DNA from: JAMLIN01 sp964476625
GTDB lineage: Bacteria > Pseudomonadota > Gammaproteobacteria > Burkholderiales > Burkholderiaceae_E
Assembly: GCA_964476625.1 (NCBI GenBank)
Contig: CAYZBJ010000004.1
Coordinates: forward strand, 1 to 64,000
Direction of reading: 5' to 3'
Length of the DNA: 64,000 nt
Translations under genes and position numbers: made by a program
Notes under the pieces: model-generated
The model's input: the letters and a program-made list of their open reading frames with translations, nothing else
Told to the model about the DNA's origin: nothing
Databases searched by the model: none
Part shown: positions 34,386 to 43,323 of the stretch, piece after piece
Layout of the letters: every line of letters begins with the position of its first letter
Numbering within the stretch: the stretch's first letter is position 1

Positions 34386-36716
34386 ATGCAGAATTCCCTC
34401 GATCAGAGAAGCACTCTTTTCAGCGCCAGAATCTTCTGGATGCTCTTCCTCATCTGCAGCGCGACGGTACTCGCCCCGACCTCCAGACTGCTGGCCTTCA
34501 ATGCCGGCTACTTCCGTATCAGCGCCTTCGAATTTCTCGTCTCGGCACTCTGCATCGGGCTTGCCCTCGCCGTTTTCTTCTTCGCGATCGTCCTGCTTGT
34601 CTCCCGCAGGAATCCGCTGGAAGCCAGGCTCTTCGGCGAGAGCTCCGGCAAGCATGCAGCCGGTATCGTCCACTTTTTCCTGCTGCTCCTCCTGAGCTGC
34701 GCGGTCCTGTACAGCTTCGTCATTCCCATACAGCTCACGGCACTGGACGGGCCTACCGGCTTCGAGATTCGGCGAGAGGCGCTCTACGGCTCGACGGCCG
34801 CCCTCGGGTTCTTCGTCGTCATCGTCGCCTCGCGGCGGGTCGTGCCCCGCATTTTCTCGGAAGCTCTCGGCACCCTGAAAACCCTGCTTCCGTTCCAGCT
34901 CCTGTACGTTGCCGGCTTCACCGTCTACAGCATCACCGGCATCCCTTTTCTCGGCTTGACCAATACCACCAAGAGCATTTCCGAATTCAATATCGGAAAG
35001 GAAAACACCTTCATCCTGAGCTTCGATCAGGTACAGGGATCCTTCATGGGCAATGTGCTGGAAAACGATTCGAAAGCGCAGGACATATTCCAGGGATTCA
35101 CCTTCTACCCCGGTGCTGCCTCCACCTATCCGAACACGAATTACTCCATTTCCTCGATGCCGCTCGGCCGGCGGGCGGTGAACGCGACGGAAACACACAG
35201 ACAGGCGCTGCAGTCGCCGGACTCCCTGCTGGCCGTGGCCTCCGCCAGCGGCGTGCGCGTGCATGTCGACGTCGATCTGCCAGAGCTTCGAGAGCACCCG
35301 TACGAATGCCTCATCTGCCATGAAGATGGCGCCACATTCAACTACGGGAAGAGCTTCGAGCTCCTGCGCCATGCGGCCAATATCGCATTCGGCATGGATA
35401 TTCATCGGGCCATCCCGAAAGGCCTGATATCACGCCTCGGCACCACCGACTACCCGATCGGCCTGTCGGAGCATCACTGGAAATTCGACCTGCACGAGCT
35501 GAAAAACCTCGTCGATGTCATGGAGCAAGGCACCGACGAAAAGAACCTGTATTTCATGCACTTCCTCGGGACCCATCAGCCGTTCACGTACCGGCCCGAT
35601 TGCAGCATCATGAGCGAAGAGGAAACATCGCGCTCGCAGAATTCCCAAGGCGCAGTGGACAGCGTGTACTGCGTGCTGGGGCTCGTCGAGGCATTCCTGA
35701 CGAAACTCAGGAATTTCGGCGCATACGACGACTCGCTGATATTCGTGATCTCCGATCATGGCTATGAGCACAACACTCAGCTCACGGGACCGTTTTTCGA
35801 TTACTTTCCGGACACCGTGAAGGCCCTGGGCGATCCTAGGAACATCAAATCCGCGGGAGCCTACAACCCGATTCTTTTCTTCAAGCCAAGGAATGCCAGC
35901 GGTCCGATGAGAATCAGCACCGACCCCGCATCCCTGATCGACATCCCGCCCACGATCTGCGCCTCGCTGAACTGCGACGCCTCCCGCTCGTGGAGTGGAT
36001 TCAACCTGGTCGAGGAGGCGATTCCCGCAGAACGTGAACGGGACTTCTGGATGTACGTGGGCACCGCCGACAGGCGCATACCCGGCGGCGGCGACAAGCT
36101 CCATGACGGACTCGACGAGTACTGGGAAGCGCGCAACTTCTCGGGCCCATTGTTCCCCAATCTGGCGCTTGTCATGGGGCTGAACAGACCCCATACGCCG
36201 CGCCCGCTCGAGGCAGGCGAAGCGATCGTTTTCAGTGCGTCCGGGAATAGCGACGACTATGTCAGGGATGGATGGCATCCGACCGAGGACGCTTATCGAT
36301 GGACCGATGGAGAGCGCGCGGTGATGTTCGTCAAGCTGGCCGCGCCAGTCGCCGGGGACCTGACTCTTTCCTTCAAACTCCGGCCCTATCAGAACGAAGC
36401 GATCGAATACCAGGACGTCAAGGTCGCGGTCAACGGGGAATCCGTGGCGACCTGGCGAGTAACCGGGAAAGGCGAATATTCGGCGATCATCCCAGGTTCG
36501 TTGGTTTCTGACGGTGAGCTCAAGATAACACTGGACATCGGTTCACCAACCGCTCCCTGTCGGACCGGCGCGTCGACCGACTGTCGTGTACTTGGCGTGG
36601 CGGCGAAAAAACTGGCGATCAGGCCGAAAGGTGTTGCCGGACTGGGTTGGCAACGGAATGGGATAAATCTACCAATGGCCGCATCAGCGCCGAACAAATA
36701 CTGCAGATCTTCTTGA
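34386..36716 (+). CDS. Membrane sulfatase/LtaS-fold transferase with C-terminal beta domain
   Basis: The 776-aa protein starts with about five helices (10-190) followed by an extracytoplasmic alkaline-phosphatase-fold domain (about 205-600). FILSFDQVQGSFM is the first metal site, AASTYPNTNYSISSM the probable Thr/Ser nucleophile region, YFMHFLGTHQPF and LIFVISDHGYEHN the other metal sites. A beta-rich tail from about 612 has EDAYRWTDGER and a closing DCRVLGVAAKKLAIRP, like the acyltransferase at 28110. LtaS/OpgB-type enzymes with this plan transfer phosphoglycerol or phosphoethanolamine, while others remove sulfate. The phosphoglycerol reading fits the upstream transferase but is inference. 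Confidence 0.85.
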   Translation: MQNSLDQRSTLFSARIFWMLFLICSATVLAPTSRLLAFNAGYFRISAFEFLVSALCIGLALAVFFFAIVLLVSRRNPLEARLFGESSGKHAAGIVHFFLLLLLSCAVLYSFVIPIQLTALDGPTGFEIRREALYGSTAALGFFVVIVASRRVVPRIFSEALGTLKTLLPFQLLYVAGFTVYSITGIPFLGLTNTTKSISEFNIGKENTFILSFDQVQGSFMGNVLENDSKAQDIFQGFTFYPGAASTYPNTNYSISSMPLGRRAVNATETHRQALQSPDSLLAVASASGVRVHVDVDLPELREHPYECLICHEDGATFNYGKSFELLRHAANIAFGMDIHRAIPKGLISRLGTTDYPIGLSEHHWKFDLHELKNLVDVMEQGTDEKNLYFMHFLGTHQPFTYRPDCSIMSEEETSRSQNSQGAVDSVYCVLGLVEAFLTKLRNFGAYDDSLIFVISDHGYEHNTQLTGPFFDYFPDTVKALGDPRNIKSAGAYNPILFFKPRNASGPMRISTDPASLIDIPPTICASLNCDASRSWSGFNLVEEAIPAERERDFWMYVGTADRRIPGGGDKLHDGLDEYWEARNFSGPLFPNLALVMGLNRPHTPRPLEAGEAIVFSASGNSDDYVRDGWHPTEDAYRWTDGERAVMFVKLAAPVAGDLTLSFKLRPYQNEAIEYQDVKVAVNGESVATWRVTGKGEYSAIIPGSLVSDGELKITLDIGSPTAPCRTGASTDCRVLGVAAKKLAIRPKGVAGLGWQRNGINLPMAASAPNKYCRSS

Positions 36717-37157
36717 GATTATCCCTGCGTGAACCACAACGTGATCCAAGATCACGTCACGGCGACTTCTTTTCCATGGATCGTGCTGATCGCCTCTCCA
36801 ATCACGATATTGCTCGAAAACCGGAAGGAAGATGGAGACGCCTTGTCACTCATTATCGCCCTCCCTCTCGCATTTCTCTTGACCGGCATGTTTCGGGGTT
36901 TGGGCATAGCAAGAATTTTTCCGCCGATTACCGACTGCAATCCGGAGATCATGGCCACCCACCAGGCGCGGGGCACCACACCCATCTACGCGCTCAAGCC
37001 GATGTTTCCAGCCGCGATGGTGCTGTACTGATTGCTGAACGATCTGTTGCGGATGGTCCAGCAGGAATTCGGGAGGGGATTGTTCCGACCGGATAATCGG
37101 GGCATTACTCCACTAGGCCGCGGCGATGGGGTACGGGGCACGCACAGGGTCGGACAA
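36717..37157. other. 440-bp region between two sulfatase-like genes, holding a decayed YidC-like fragment
   Basis: Apart from the pseudogene fragment at 36945-37070, the rest has no intact gene. An open frame from 36729 encodes two hydrophobic stretches before joining the YidC-like remnant and could be the decayed front of the same gene. Base composition is visibly less GC-rich than in the flanking housekeeping DNA. Confidence 0.55.
36945..37070 (+). pseudogene. Remnant of a second YidC-like gene (3' end, internally deleted)
   Basis: Translation gives EIMATHQARGTTPIYALKPM joined directly to FPAAMVLY, a TGA stop, then LLNDLLRMVQQEF. The intact gene at 33089 has RIMAAHKARGITPFYTLKPM and, about 100 residues later, FPAAMVLYWLLNNLLQMVQQEL. 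So this is a diverged copy that lost about 307 bp between the positions equivalent to 33904 and 34210. The codon for the Trp after MVLY became TGA. It lies immediately before the second sulfatase-like gene (opposite strand). Confidence 0.88.
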
Positions 37158-39239
37158 TCAAACTGCCTCGAAGCTTATCCAGTCGACGAAGATCCCCAGT
37201 GCGCGGGCTCCCGCCTGCACGGGGCTGATTTTCTTGACCTGAAGCTGAAGCTCGCCAACCGAGGCCGCCTCGCCGGGCAACAAATCCAATACGAGTTCGG
37301 CCTCAAGCCAGGCATTCGGATTGCGGATACTCCACGAACCAACCTCTCTGCCATTGAACAGCACATCGATATCCTGATCGGCGTGAGCGCTCAGCATCCT
37401 GATCCGCACCAACAGGCGGCTTGCCTGCGGGACGATTCCCGTGACGGTTGCCGGACTCGAGACGATCCAGGAGGCGCCCACACCTTCGGCTTCGGTTGAA
37501 AATGCCAGATCGGTAAACTTGATTGCTTCGGGAGTCCCGAGATCCACGAATCCCAGAGGCTCCAGCACCGCAGACGCACGATTACGATCCGTGGACCAGG
37601 ATCCAGCGTCCCTTACACTGCCTGTGATGGTGAAGAACTGGACCTGCGCAAGCGTGTTCTCCGATGCCTCCGCGGCACTCTTGTAGAACATGAACTCCCG
37701 CCGCCGCACCTCGTCAACCGGGATATCGACCAGAGTTTCACCTCCATGTGCTGGCGAAGCAATGCCCTCGAGCGCGGTCGAATAGAGATCCTTCAAAGTG
37801 ACCGGAGCCGCGCTAACGGCGAACTCATTTTCCGGACCAAACTCTTTGAAGGCAATGGTCGGATGTGCAGCCGACATGACGTATGGCGGTATACCCGGCG
37901 CAGAAGCATCACCCGCCATGAGCCCCAAAAGAGAACCGTGATCGGCCACCAGAAATATTCTCGACTTATCATAAACCCCGAGTTCGCGAAGTTTGTTCAA
38001 ATAATCAGTGACTTTCGAAAGAATGCATGTCGCCTGCTCGCTGATCGACGCCAGATCAAATCGATTCTCCGTTGCCTCGCAATTGGCATCGAGTCGCGCG
38101 GGCGGGTGCATACCCCAGAAATGGATGAACTTGAAATTCGAACCAAGTTTTGTAACACTGGCGTCACTGATAAGCTTATCCAGTACTGCGACATCTCGCT
38201 CCTGTTCGTTCGTCGGTACTTTCTCGGAACAAAACTGGCCAATCACGAAATCCCCATCTCTGTATATATACTGCTTGGCCAATATCGGAACCTGCCGCAA
38301 GGCATAGAGATCCCACACGGTGGCCAATGCCCTGCAGCGAACGCCTGTTGAGCTAAGAAAATCAGCCCGCGAATGCAAGGGAACCAGATCTACAGAGAAT
38401 CCGGAGGCCGCCATCACTGCAGGCAGTGATTCTCTGGCCACTCTCGACATGTAGTCGGGAATCGGCTCGTCGTTCGCATACACGCTTCCGGTCAGAATCA
38501 CCGGAAGCGAAAGCTTTGTAAAAGGGAAATAGCCAGTCGCATCCTTGTACAGAGTAAAACCACCAAAACCTCTTCGCAATGCTGGATTGGTAGCGAGCAG
38601 ATGCTCAAAGACATCATTCTGAAGCGTATCCAGGAGAATGATGATCACGTTGCGTTCGGACAGCTCAGCGGTATGCAGCGTCCGCCCTGTCGAAGTCCGA
38701 AACATATTCGAAGCAACAAGATCGTCTGCGGACGCCGCCTTGACCAGAGGTTGTTGCTTGACGCTCCAGTCAGCCTGCAGAAGAACCGATCCGCCGTTGA
38801 TGGTCACGAACAGCATCAGGGCAGCTGCAAGCGGCTTCAAGGCATTACCCCTCTTGTAGAAAAGGGCAACACTGAGCAAGCCGATCAATACCAGAAACTC
38901 GATCACCCCGCGAAGAGTAAGCCCGGAAAATGGGTCGGCGCGACCGTCCAGCGGACCAAGTTCCGGTGCAAATCCATAAAAGGAAACGTAGAGCACGACT
39001 CCAAGGGCCGCGCAGACCGCCGGCCAGCGATAACGACGCGTTTCGAAAGCAGGCCATATCACGACGAGCCCGATGGCCGCTGCCATTGCCAGTGCAGCGA
39101 CAAGCGGCCAACCAAGAACAAAGCTCGGCGCCAACGGAATTTCGGCGTTACCGTTGATGATCGCCAAAGGGCCAAAAACAAATAGCTGGGCAGTAACACA
39201 AAGCGCCAGCCCGAAGGAAAACAGGGCGCGATAGATCAT
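37158..39239 (-). CDS. Second membrane sulfatase/LtaS-fold protein
   Basis: The 693-aa protein starts at ATG 39239 with about five helices (5-170), then a catalytic domain. NVIIILLDTLQNDVFEHLL is the metal site, YFPFTKLSLPVILTG has the probable Thr nucleophile, and FIHFWGMHPPA and IFLVADHGSLLG are further metal sites. The last ~100 residues (FNGREVGSWSI ... ARALGIFVDWISFE) look like the same kind of beta domain that ends the proteins at 28110 and 34386. It is transcribed toward the first sulfatase and is the least GC-rich gene seen here. Substrate is unknown. Confidence 0.83.
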   Translation of the reverse strand: MIYRALFSFGLALCVTAQLFVFGPLAIINGNAEIPLAPSFVLGWPLVAALAMAAAIGLVVIWPAFETRRYRWPAVCAALGVVLYVSFYGFAPELGPLDGRADPFSGLTLRGVIEFLVLIGLLSVALFYKRGNALKPLAAALMLFVTINGGSVLLQADWSVKQQPLVKAASADDLVASNMFRTSTGRTLHTAELSERNVIIILLDTLQNDVFEHLLATNPALRRGFGGFTLYKDATGYFPFTKLSLPVILTGSVYANDEPIPDYMSRVARESLPAVMAASGFSVDLVPLHSRADFLSSTGVRCRALATVWDLYALRQVPILAKQYIYRDGDFVIGQFCSEKVPTNEQERDVAVLDKLISDASVTKLGSNFKFIHFWGMHPPARLDANCEATENRFDLASISEQATCILSKVTDYLNKLRELGVYDKSRIFLVADHGSLLGLMAGDASAPGIPPYVMSAAHPTIAFKEFGPENEFAVSAAPVTLKDLYSTALEGIASPAHGGETLVDIPVDEVRRREFMFYKSAAEASENTLAQVQFFTITGSVRDAGSWSTDRNRASAVLEPLGFVDLGTPEAIKFTDLAFSTEAEGVGASWIVSSPATVTGIVPQASRLLVRIRMLSAHADQDIDVLFNGREVGSWSIRNPNAWLEAELVLDLLPGEAASVGELQLQVKKISPVQAGARALGIFVDWISFEAV

Positions 39240-39520
39240 GAAAACTCTCGCAAGCCGGTCGAATGTTCGCTTGAATTTATAATATCCCCGTCTCGCCCGT
39301 TCACACGGAACTTGCAAAACTTCGAAAAACAGGTCATAGAGTCATTCAATATCATTGACAGTCTGGCTTTGTACGCCAACAAACAGCGTCCGGAATTGCA
39401 ACTCGTCGCACTCATCATGGCAGATTCTGAGTCGCATTTTCCCGCGATTAACTAGCGCCCAAAGAAAGGTTGCACGGTAGCACGACGTGGGCTCCCAAGC
39501 CTGGGCTACACTACGCGGCT

Positions 39521-40195
39521 ATGGAAATTGCCAACTTTCTTCACGATCGGTACCGGCGTCACAACCAGCGGCGCCAGGAACACTTGGCCACCTTGGGCCT
39601 GCCTCTAGTCGAACGCACTGTGCTCAAGGTCGGAGCGGGAATCGGCGATCATACGAGCTTCTTTCTCGATCGTGGATGCCGCGTCACGGTTTCGGATGCT
39701 CGAGAGAAGTTGCTCTCGCATGTCCGCGCACGACACCCGCAGGTTCGCACTGTCGTTCTCGACTTGGATTCGCAAGAACCAGTCATTGGTCTGGATGTGC
39801 ACGACGTCGTCTATGCATATGGAATCCTGTACCATCTCGCGCATCCCGATCAGGCCATCCAACGACTGGCGGCGCTGACCGGCTCACTACTGCTCGTGGA
39901 AACCTGTGTTTCCCCTGGTGCCGGCATTGATGTTGGCCTACTGGGCGAGAATGCATCCGACCCGACTCAGGTAGTGCATGGGACTGGCTGCAGGCCGACT
40001 CGTGCGTGGGCCATGGAAACCCTGAAACGTTTCTTCCCTCACGTCTACAACACGCGCACCCAGCCTTGGCGCGAAGAGAGTGCGCCGACAGCAAGCGCTA
40101 CGAGTCTCTACCGCAGCGTCTTCATGGCATCACGCTCTGCCCTGACAAGCGATCGGCTGGTTGGGGGCCTAGTGGACAAACACACGCGGGAGTAA
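39521..40195 (+). CDS. SAM-dependent methyltransferase near ABC exporter
   Basis: From ATG 39521 it has 224 aa. The SAM site is VLKVGAGIGDHTSFFLDRGCRVTVSD, followed by DVVYAYGILYHLAHPDQAI, where YGILYHL is the common post-motif-II region of class I enzymes. The gene is 4 bp from wzm and may cap or modify the exported glycan. An upstream TTG would add 17 residues without clear support. The 281 bp before it, up to the divergent sulfatase start, carries AT-rich sequence including TATAAT at 39278-39283 but no gene. Confidence 0.83.
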   Translation: MEIANFLHDRYRRHNQRRQEHLATLGLPLVERTVLKVGAGIGDHTSFFLDRGCRVTVSDAREKLLSHVRARHPQVRTVVLDLDSQEPVIGLDVHDVVYAYGILYHLAHPDQAIQRLAALTGSLLLVETCVSPGAGIDVGLLGENASDPTQVVHGTGCRPTRAWAMETLKRFFPHVYNTRTQPWREESAPTASATSLYRSVFMASRSALTSDRLVGGLVDKHTRE

Positions 40196-40199
40196 TCCG

Positions 40200-40991
40200 G
40201 TGCGTCAATCCCTTGCCCAGCATTGGTGGCTGGGCCTCAGCCTGACGCGTCGTGATCTGGCACAGCGTTACAAGGAAACGGCTCTCGGCGCCCTCTGGCC
40301 GTTTCTCTACGGCGCATTGCTGCTGGCCGTCTTTACTTTCGTGTTCTCTGTCGTGCTGCGAGTACGCTGGAACCCCGGGGGCGATGCCGGGCCTGCCGAA
40401 GGGGCCATGATGATCATGGGCGGCCTCGTCCCCTACCTCTTCGTCGCCGAGACCATGACTCGGGCCCCGACGGTCATCGTCTCGGTCCCCAATTTTGTCA
40501 AGAAGATTCGCTTTCCACTCGCGCTGCTGCCCGCCGTCGCCGTCGCCAGCGCCACGGTCATCCTGAGCATCAATACCCTGCTCCTCACCGCGGCGGCAGC
40601 CATTTTCGGCGAAGGGCTGGGCTGGAGCATCCTCGGATTGCCGCTCGTCATCATTCCGCTGCTCTTGTTCGCGCTGGGTGTCTCATACTTCTTCAGCTCG
40701 CTTGGCGTGTTCTTCCGGGATCTCGCCCAGTTCAGTCCCCTTCTTGCCCAGCTGATCATGTTCCTGGCTCCGGTCTGCTATCCGCCGACCGCCGTGCCCG
40801 AGGCATTTCGCAATATCGTGCAATGGAATCCCATTACGTGGTTCGTCGATGGCTACCGCGCCGTCCTGCTCGAAGGCCGCTTTCCGGCATGGTCAGGAGT
40901 TCTCGAACAAACCTTGCTCTGGGGCCTCTTTGCCGTCCTCGGATGGTTGTTCTTCCGACGCACCCGGCGAATGTTCGGGGACCTCCTGTGA
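40200..40991 (+). CDS. wzm: O-antigen ABC transporter permease Wzm
   Basis: The 263-aa polytopic protein starts at GTG. It has LTRRDLAQRYKETALGALWPFLYG, the typical Wzm/TagG opening with an amphipathic helix, and six hydrophobic segments. GGLVPYLFVAETM, KKIRFPLALLP and NPITWFVDGYRAVLLEG are the conserved ABC-2 polysaccharide features. With Wzt it exports lipid-linked polymer through the inner membrane. The FkbM gene downstream overlaps by 4 bp (GTGA). Confidence 0.95.
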   Translation: MRQSLAQHWWLGLSLTRRDLAQRYKETALGALWPFLYGALLLAVFTFVFSVVLRVRWNPGGDAGPAEGAMMIMGGLVPYLFVAETMTRAPTVIVSVPNFVKKIRFPLALLPAVAVASATVILSINTLLLTAAAAIFGEGLGWSILGLPLVIIPLLLFALGVSYFFSSLGVFFRDLAQFSPLLAQLIMFLAPVCYPPTAVPEAFRNIVQWNPITWFVDGYRAVLLEGRFPAWSGVLEQTLLWGLFAVLGWLFFRRTRRMFGDLL

Positions 40992-41866
40992 AGAACGAAG
41001 TCCGCTCGCAGCATCCAGCGCACCACAAGGAGCTTGCCGATCTGCTCAACTGCCGCATCGGCGGCTATACCGTGGTCGACGTCGGCGCCCACGGAACCGG
41101 CGCGGCAGACGTCTATACCCCCGCACTCGCCGCACCTGATTCGCAAGTCATCGGTTTCGAACCCGACAAGGACGATTGCGCAGCACTGAATTTACGCTTC
41201 TCGCCCCAACGCCGGTACCTGCCGTTCGCGATCGCCGATGGCTTGCCGGGCGTATTCCATCATTGCAGATCGCCGCTGGTATCGTCCCTGCTGCACCCCG
41301 ACACCGAGCTCATGGCTCGCTACGAAGGACTCACCGAGCCCTGCGAGGTGGTGGGAACATCATCCATGGAGACCGCGCGGCTCGACGATGTCGTAGGCCT
41401 CGTGTCCTGCGACTTCCTCAAGATCGACGTTCAGGGCGCCAGCCTTCAGGTCCTGGAGCACGCCACCGAGCTGCTGCGCAACACCAGCGTGGTCCATGCC
41501 GAAGTCGAGTTCGTGCCCATCTATCGCGGCGAAGCAACCTTCGGCGAGGTCGATCGGTTCATGTCCAACATCGGCTTCATGTTTCATCATTTCCATGATA
41601 TCGAAGGTCGGCGAATGATCGCCGACCAGCGAATCGTAGGGCGGCATGTCTCGCAGATGCTATGGGCGGATGCTGTGTTCATCCCCTCGTTCGACCGCCT
41701 CGACGCGATGCCCGCCGAGGCACTGTGCCGCCTTGCCTGGACGATGCATGTAGTCTATGGAGCGGCGGATATCGCGATGGCCTGCCTGTCCAGGCTACAC
41801 GACGACGCAGCGATCCTGACGGACAACTATCAGTCGATCCTCGCTCGACACGGACTGCTATCGTGA
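40988..41866 (+). CDS. FkbM-family methyltransferase inserted between wzm and wzt
   Basis: The 292-aa protein uses GTG 40988 overlapping the wzm stop and ends overlapping the wzt start, so three genes are translationally linked. TVVDVGAHGTGAADVYTP is the SAM motif. ARLDDVVGLVSCDFLKIDVQGASLQVLEHA is the FkbM signature with DFLKIDVQG, and VHAEVEFVPIYRGEATFGEVD follows. FkbM enzymes methylate sugar hydroxyls. A chain-terminating methyl group recognised by Wzt would be a fitting job, by analogy with WbdD/Wzt systems. Confidence 0.9.
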   Translation: MKNEVRSQHPAHHKELADLLNCRIGGYTVVDVGAHGTGAADVYTPALAAPDSQVIGFEPDKDDCAALNLRFSPQRRYLPFAIADGLPGVFHHCRSPLVSSLLHPDTELMARYEGLTEPCEVVGTSSMETARLDDVVGLVSCDFLKIDVQGASLQVLEHATELLRNTSVVHAEVEFVPIYRGEATFGEVDRFMSNIGFMFHHFHDIEGRRMIADQRIVGRHVSQMLWADAVFIPSFDRLDAMPAEALCRLAWTMHVVYGAADIAMACLSRLHDDAAILTDNYQSILARHGLLS

Positions 41867-43302
41867 ACACCCTGGTAGACGCCGAAGCGCGGTCCCTGCC
41901 ACATGAGCAGCAAGGGCGCCTCATGTCTGTGCGTGGCCTAGGCAAGCGCTATCCGATGTTCGAGAGTCCCGGGCACAGGCTCCTGTCCACGTTGTTCGGG
42001 TCCCTCGTTCGCAGGCCCAAGGAATACGTCGCCCTCGAGAATGTGGAATTCGACATCGAGCCCGGTGACGCACTGGCCGTCATCGGTCGCAACGGGGCCG
42101 GCAAGAGTACCTTGCTCCAACTCCTGTCAGGCGTGCTCGAGCCATCGGCCGGTTCGATACATGCGCCGGCACGGGTTGCAGGCTTGCTCGAGCTCGGCAG
42201 CGGCTTCAATCCAGACTTTACCGGCCGCGAGAACGTCTTCATCAACGCAGCAATCCTCGGTTTGTCGAAGCAGCAGACCGAGGATCGACTCGAGGACCTG
42301 ATCGCCTTCGCGGAGATCGGCGAGTTCATCGACATGCCCGTCAAGACGTATTCCAGCGGGATGTTTCTTCGACTAGCCTTCGCCGTTGCCATCGCAGTAG
42401 AGCCCGAACTGCTTCTTGTCGACGAAGCGCTCACCGTCGGTGACGTATTCTTCCAGCAGAAATGCTACGCACGCCTGTCCGAACTCCGGCGCAATGGCAT
42501 GTCGGTTCTCCTGGTGACCCATTCCATGGCCGACGCTGCGGAGTTCTGCAACAAGGGCATCGTGCTCTCCCAGGGCCGCATAGTCTTCAACGGATCCGGG
42601 CGAGAGGCGGTCGAGTACTACTTCCACCACGAACGGGAAACACCGACAGGCCGCTCCGTGACCAAGCCGGCGACCGCATCCGCAGATTCCGACGCGCCGA
42701 TGCAGACCGATGCCGATACAAGGTCGATTGCGCTTGGTTGGCCGGCCGGCAATGAAACGATCGACCTGGCTGGAAGGCATCAGCATGGCTCGGGATCTGT
42801 CACCGCCCTGAGGGCCATATTGACCGATAGCCACGATCACCCCTGCCGCGTGTTCGAGCAGGGCGAACCGCTGCGCGTCCATATCGACTTCCGCTTCGAC
42901 GAAGATATCGAGACCCCCCTCGTCGGGCTATCGCTGATCAACGCGAAAGGATGGATGGTCCATGGCAAGAACTCCCTGCAATTCGACGACTCCGCCATAC
43001 GCCATATAAGGGCGGGGTCCGTGTTACGCGTCGCCCAGCAAGTCGACCTGTCGATCGAACCCGGCGAGTACACGATCGAGATCGGCGTGGCGGAGATTCC
43101 TCCAAGCCTGTTCGACAACCGCCATCGATACAGCCCGGCGGACATCTCCTCGCATATTCGCAGGCTCTGCCATGTCAATGCCGCCGCCGCGTTCTCGGTC
43201 GTCAATCGAAGACAAGGGTACCCCTGCCTTTTCTCCCACTACGGACTGGCGGACTTGCCCGGGACCCAGGAACTGGGAATAGTCGAAAACGAACGAGGCT
43301 AA
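41863..43302 (+). CDS. wzt: O-antigen ABC transporter ATPase Wzt with C-terminal glycan-binding domain
   Basis: The 479-aa protein has Walker A GRNGAGKST (about 75-83), signature YSSGMFLRLAFA, Walker B LLLVDEALTVGD and switch THSM. A linker precedes an extra domain (about 310-470) with FEQGEPLRVHIDFRFDEDIETPLVGLSLIN and GWMVHGKNS, matching the Wzt carbohydrate-binding beta sandwich. That domain in homologues recognises a modified non-reducing end before export. The GTG start is coupled to the FkbM gene by 4 bp. Confidence 0.95.
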   Translation: MNTLVDAEARSLPHEQQGRLMSVRGLGKRYPMFESPGHRLLSTLFGSLVRRPKEYVALENVEFDIEPGDALAVIGRNGAGKSTLLQLLSGVLEPSAGSIHAPARVAGLLELGSGFNPDFTGRENVFINAAILGLSKQQTEDRLEDLIAFAEIGEFIDMPVKTYSSGMFLRLAFAVAIAVEPELLLVDEALTVGDVFFQQKCYARLSELRRNGMSVLLVTHSMADAAEFCNKGIVLSQGRIVFNGSGREAVEYYFHHERETPTGRSVTKPATASADSDAPMQTDADTRSIALGWPAGNETIDLAGRHQHGSGSVTALRAILTDSHDHPCRVFEQGEPLRVHIDFRFDEDIETPLVGLSLINAKGWMVHGKNSLQFDDSAIRHIRAGSVLRVAQQVDLSIEPGEYTIEIGVAEIPPSLFDNRHRYSPADISSHIRRLCHVNAAAAFSVVNRRQGYPCLFSHYGLADLPGTQELGIVENERG

Positions 43303-43323
43303 GGTGCCCTGAGCACTGAAAAC

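Noticed and set aside
39278..39283. Forward promoter with TATAAT for the methyltransferase at 39521
   Set aside because: No -35 match at proper spacing and 238 bp to the gene; the AT-rich patch may equally serve the reverse-strand sulfatase gene, so I did not call a promoter.
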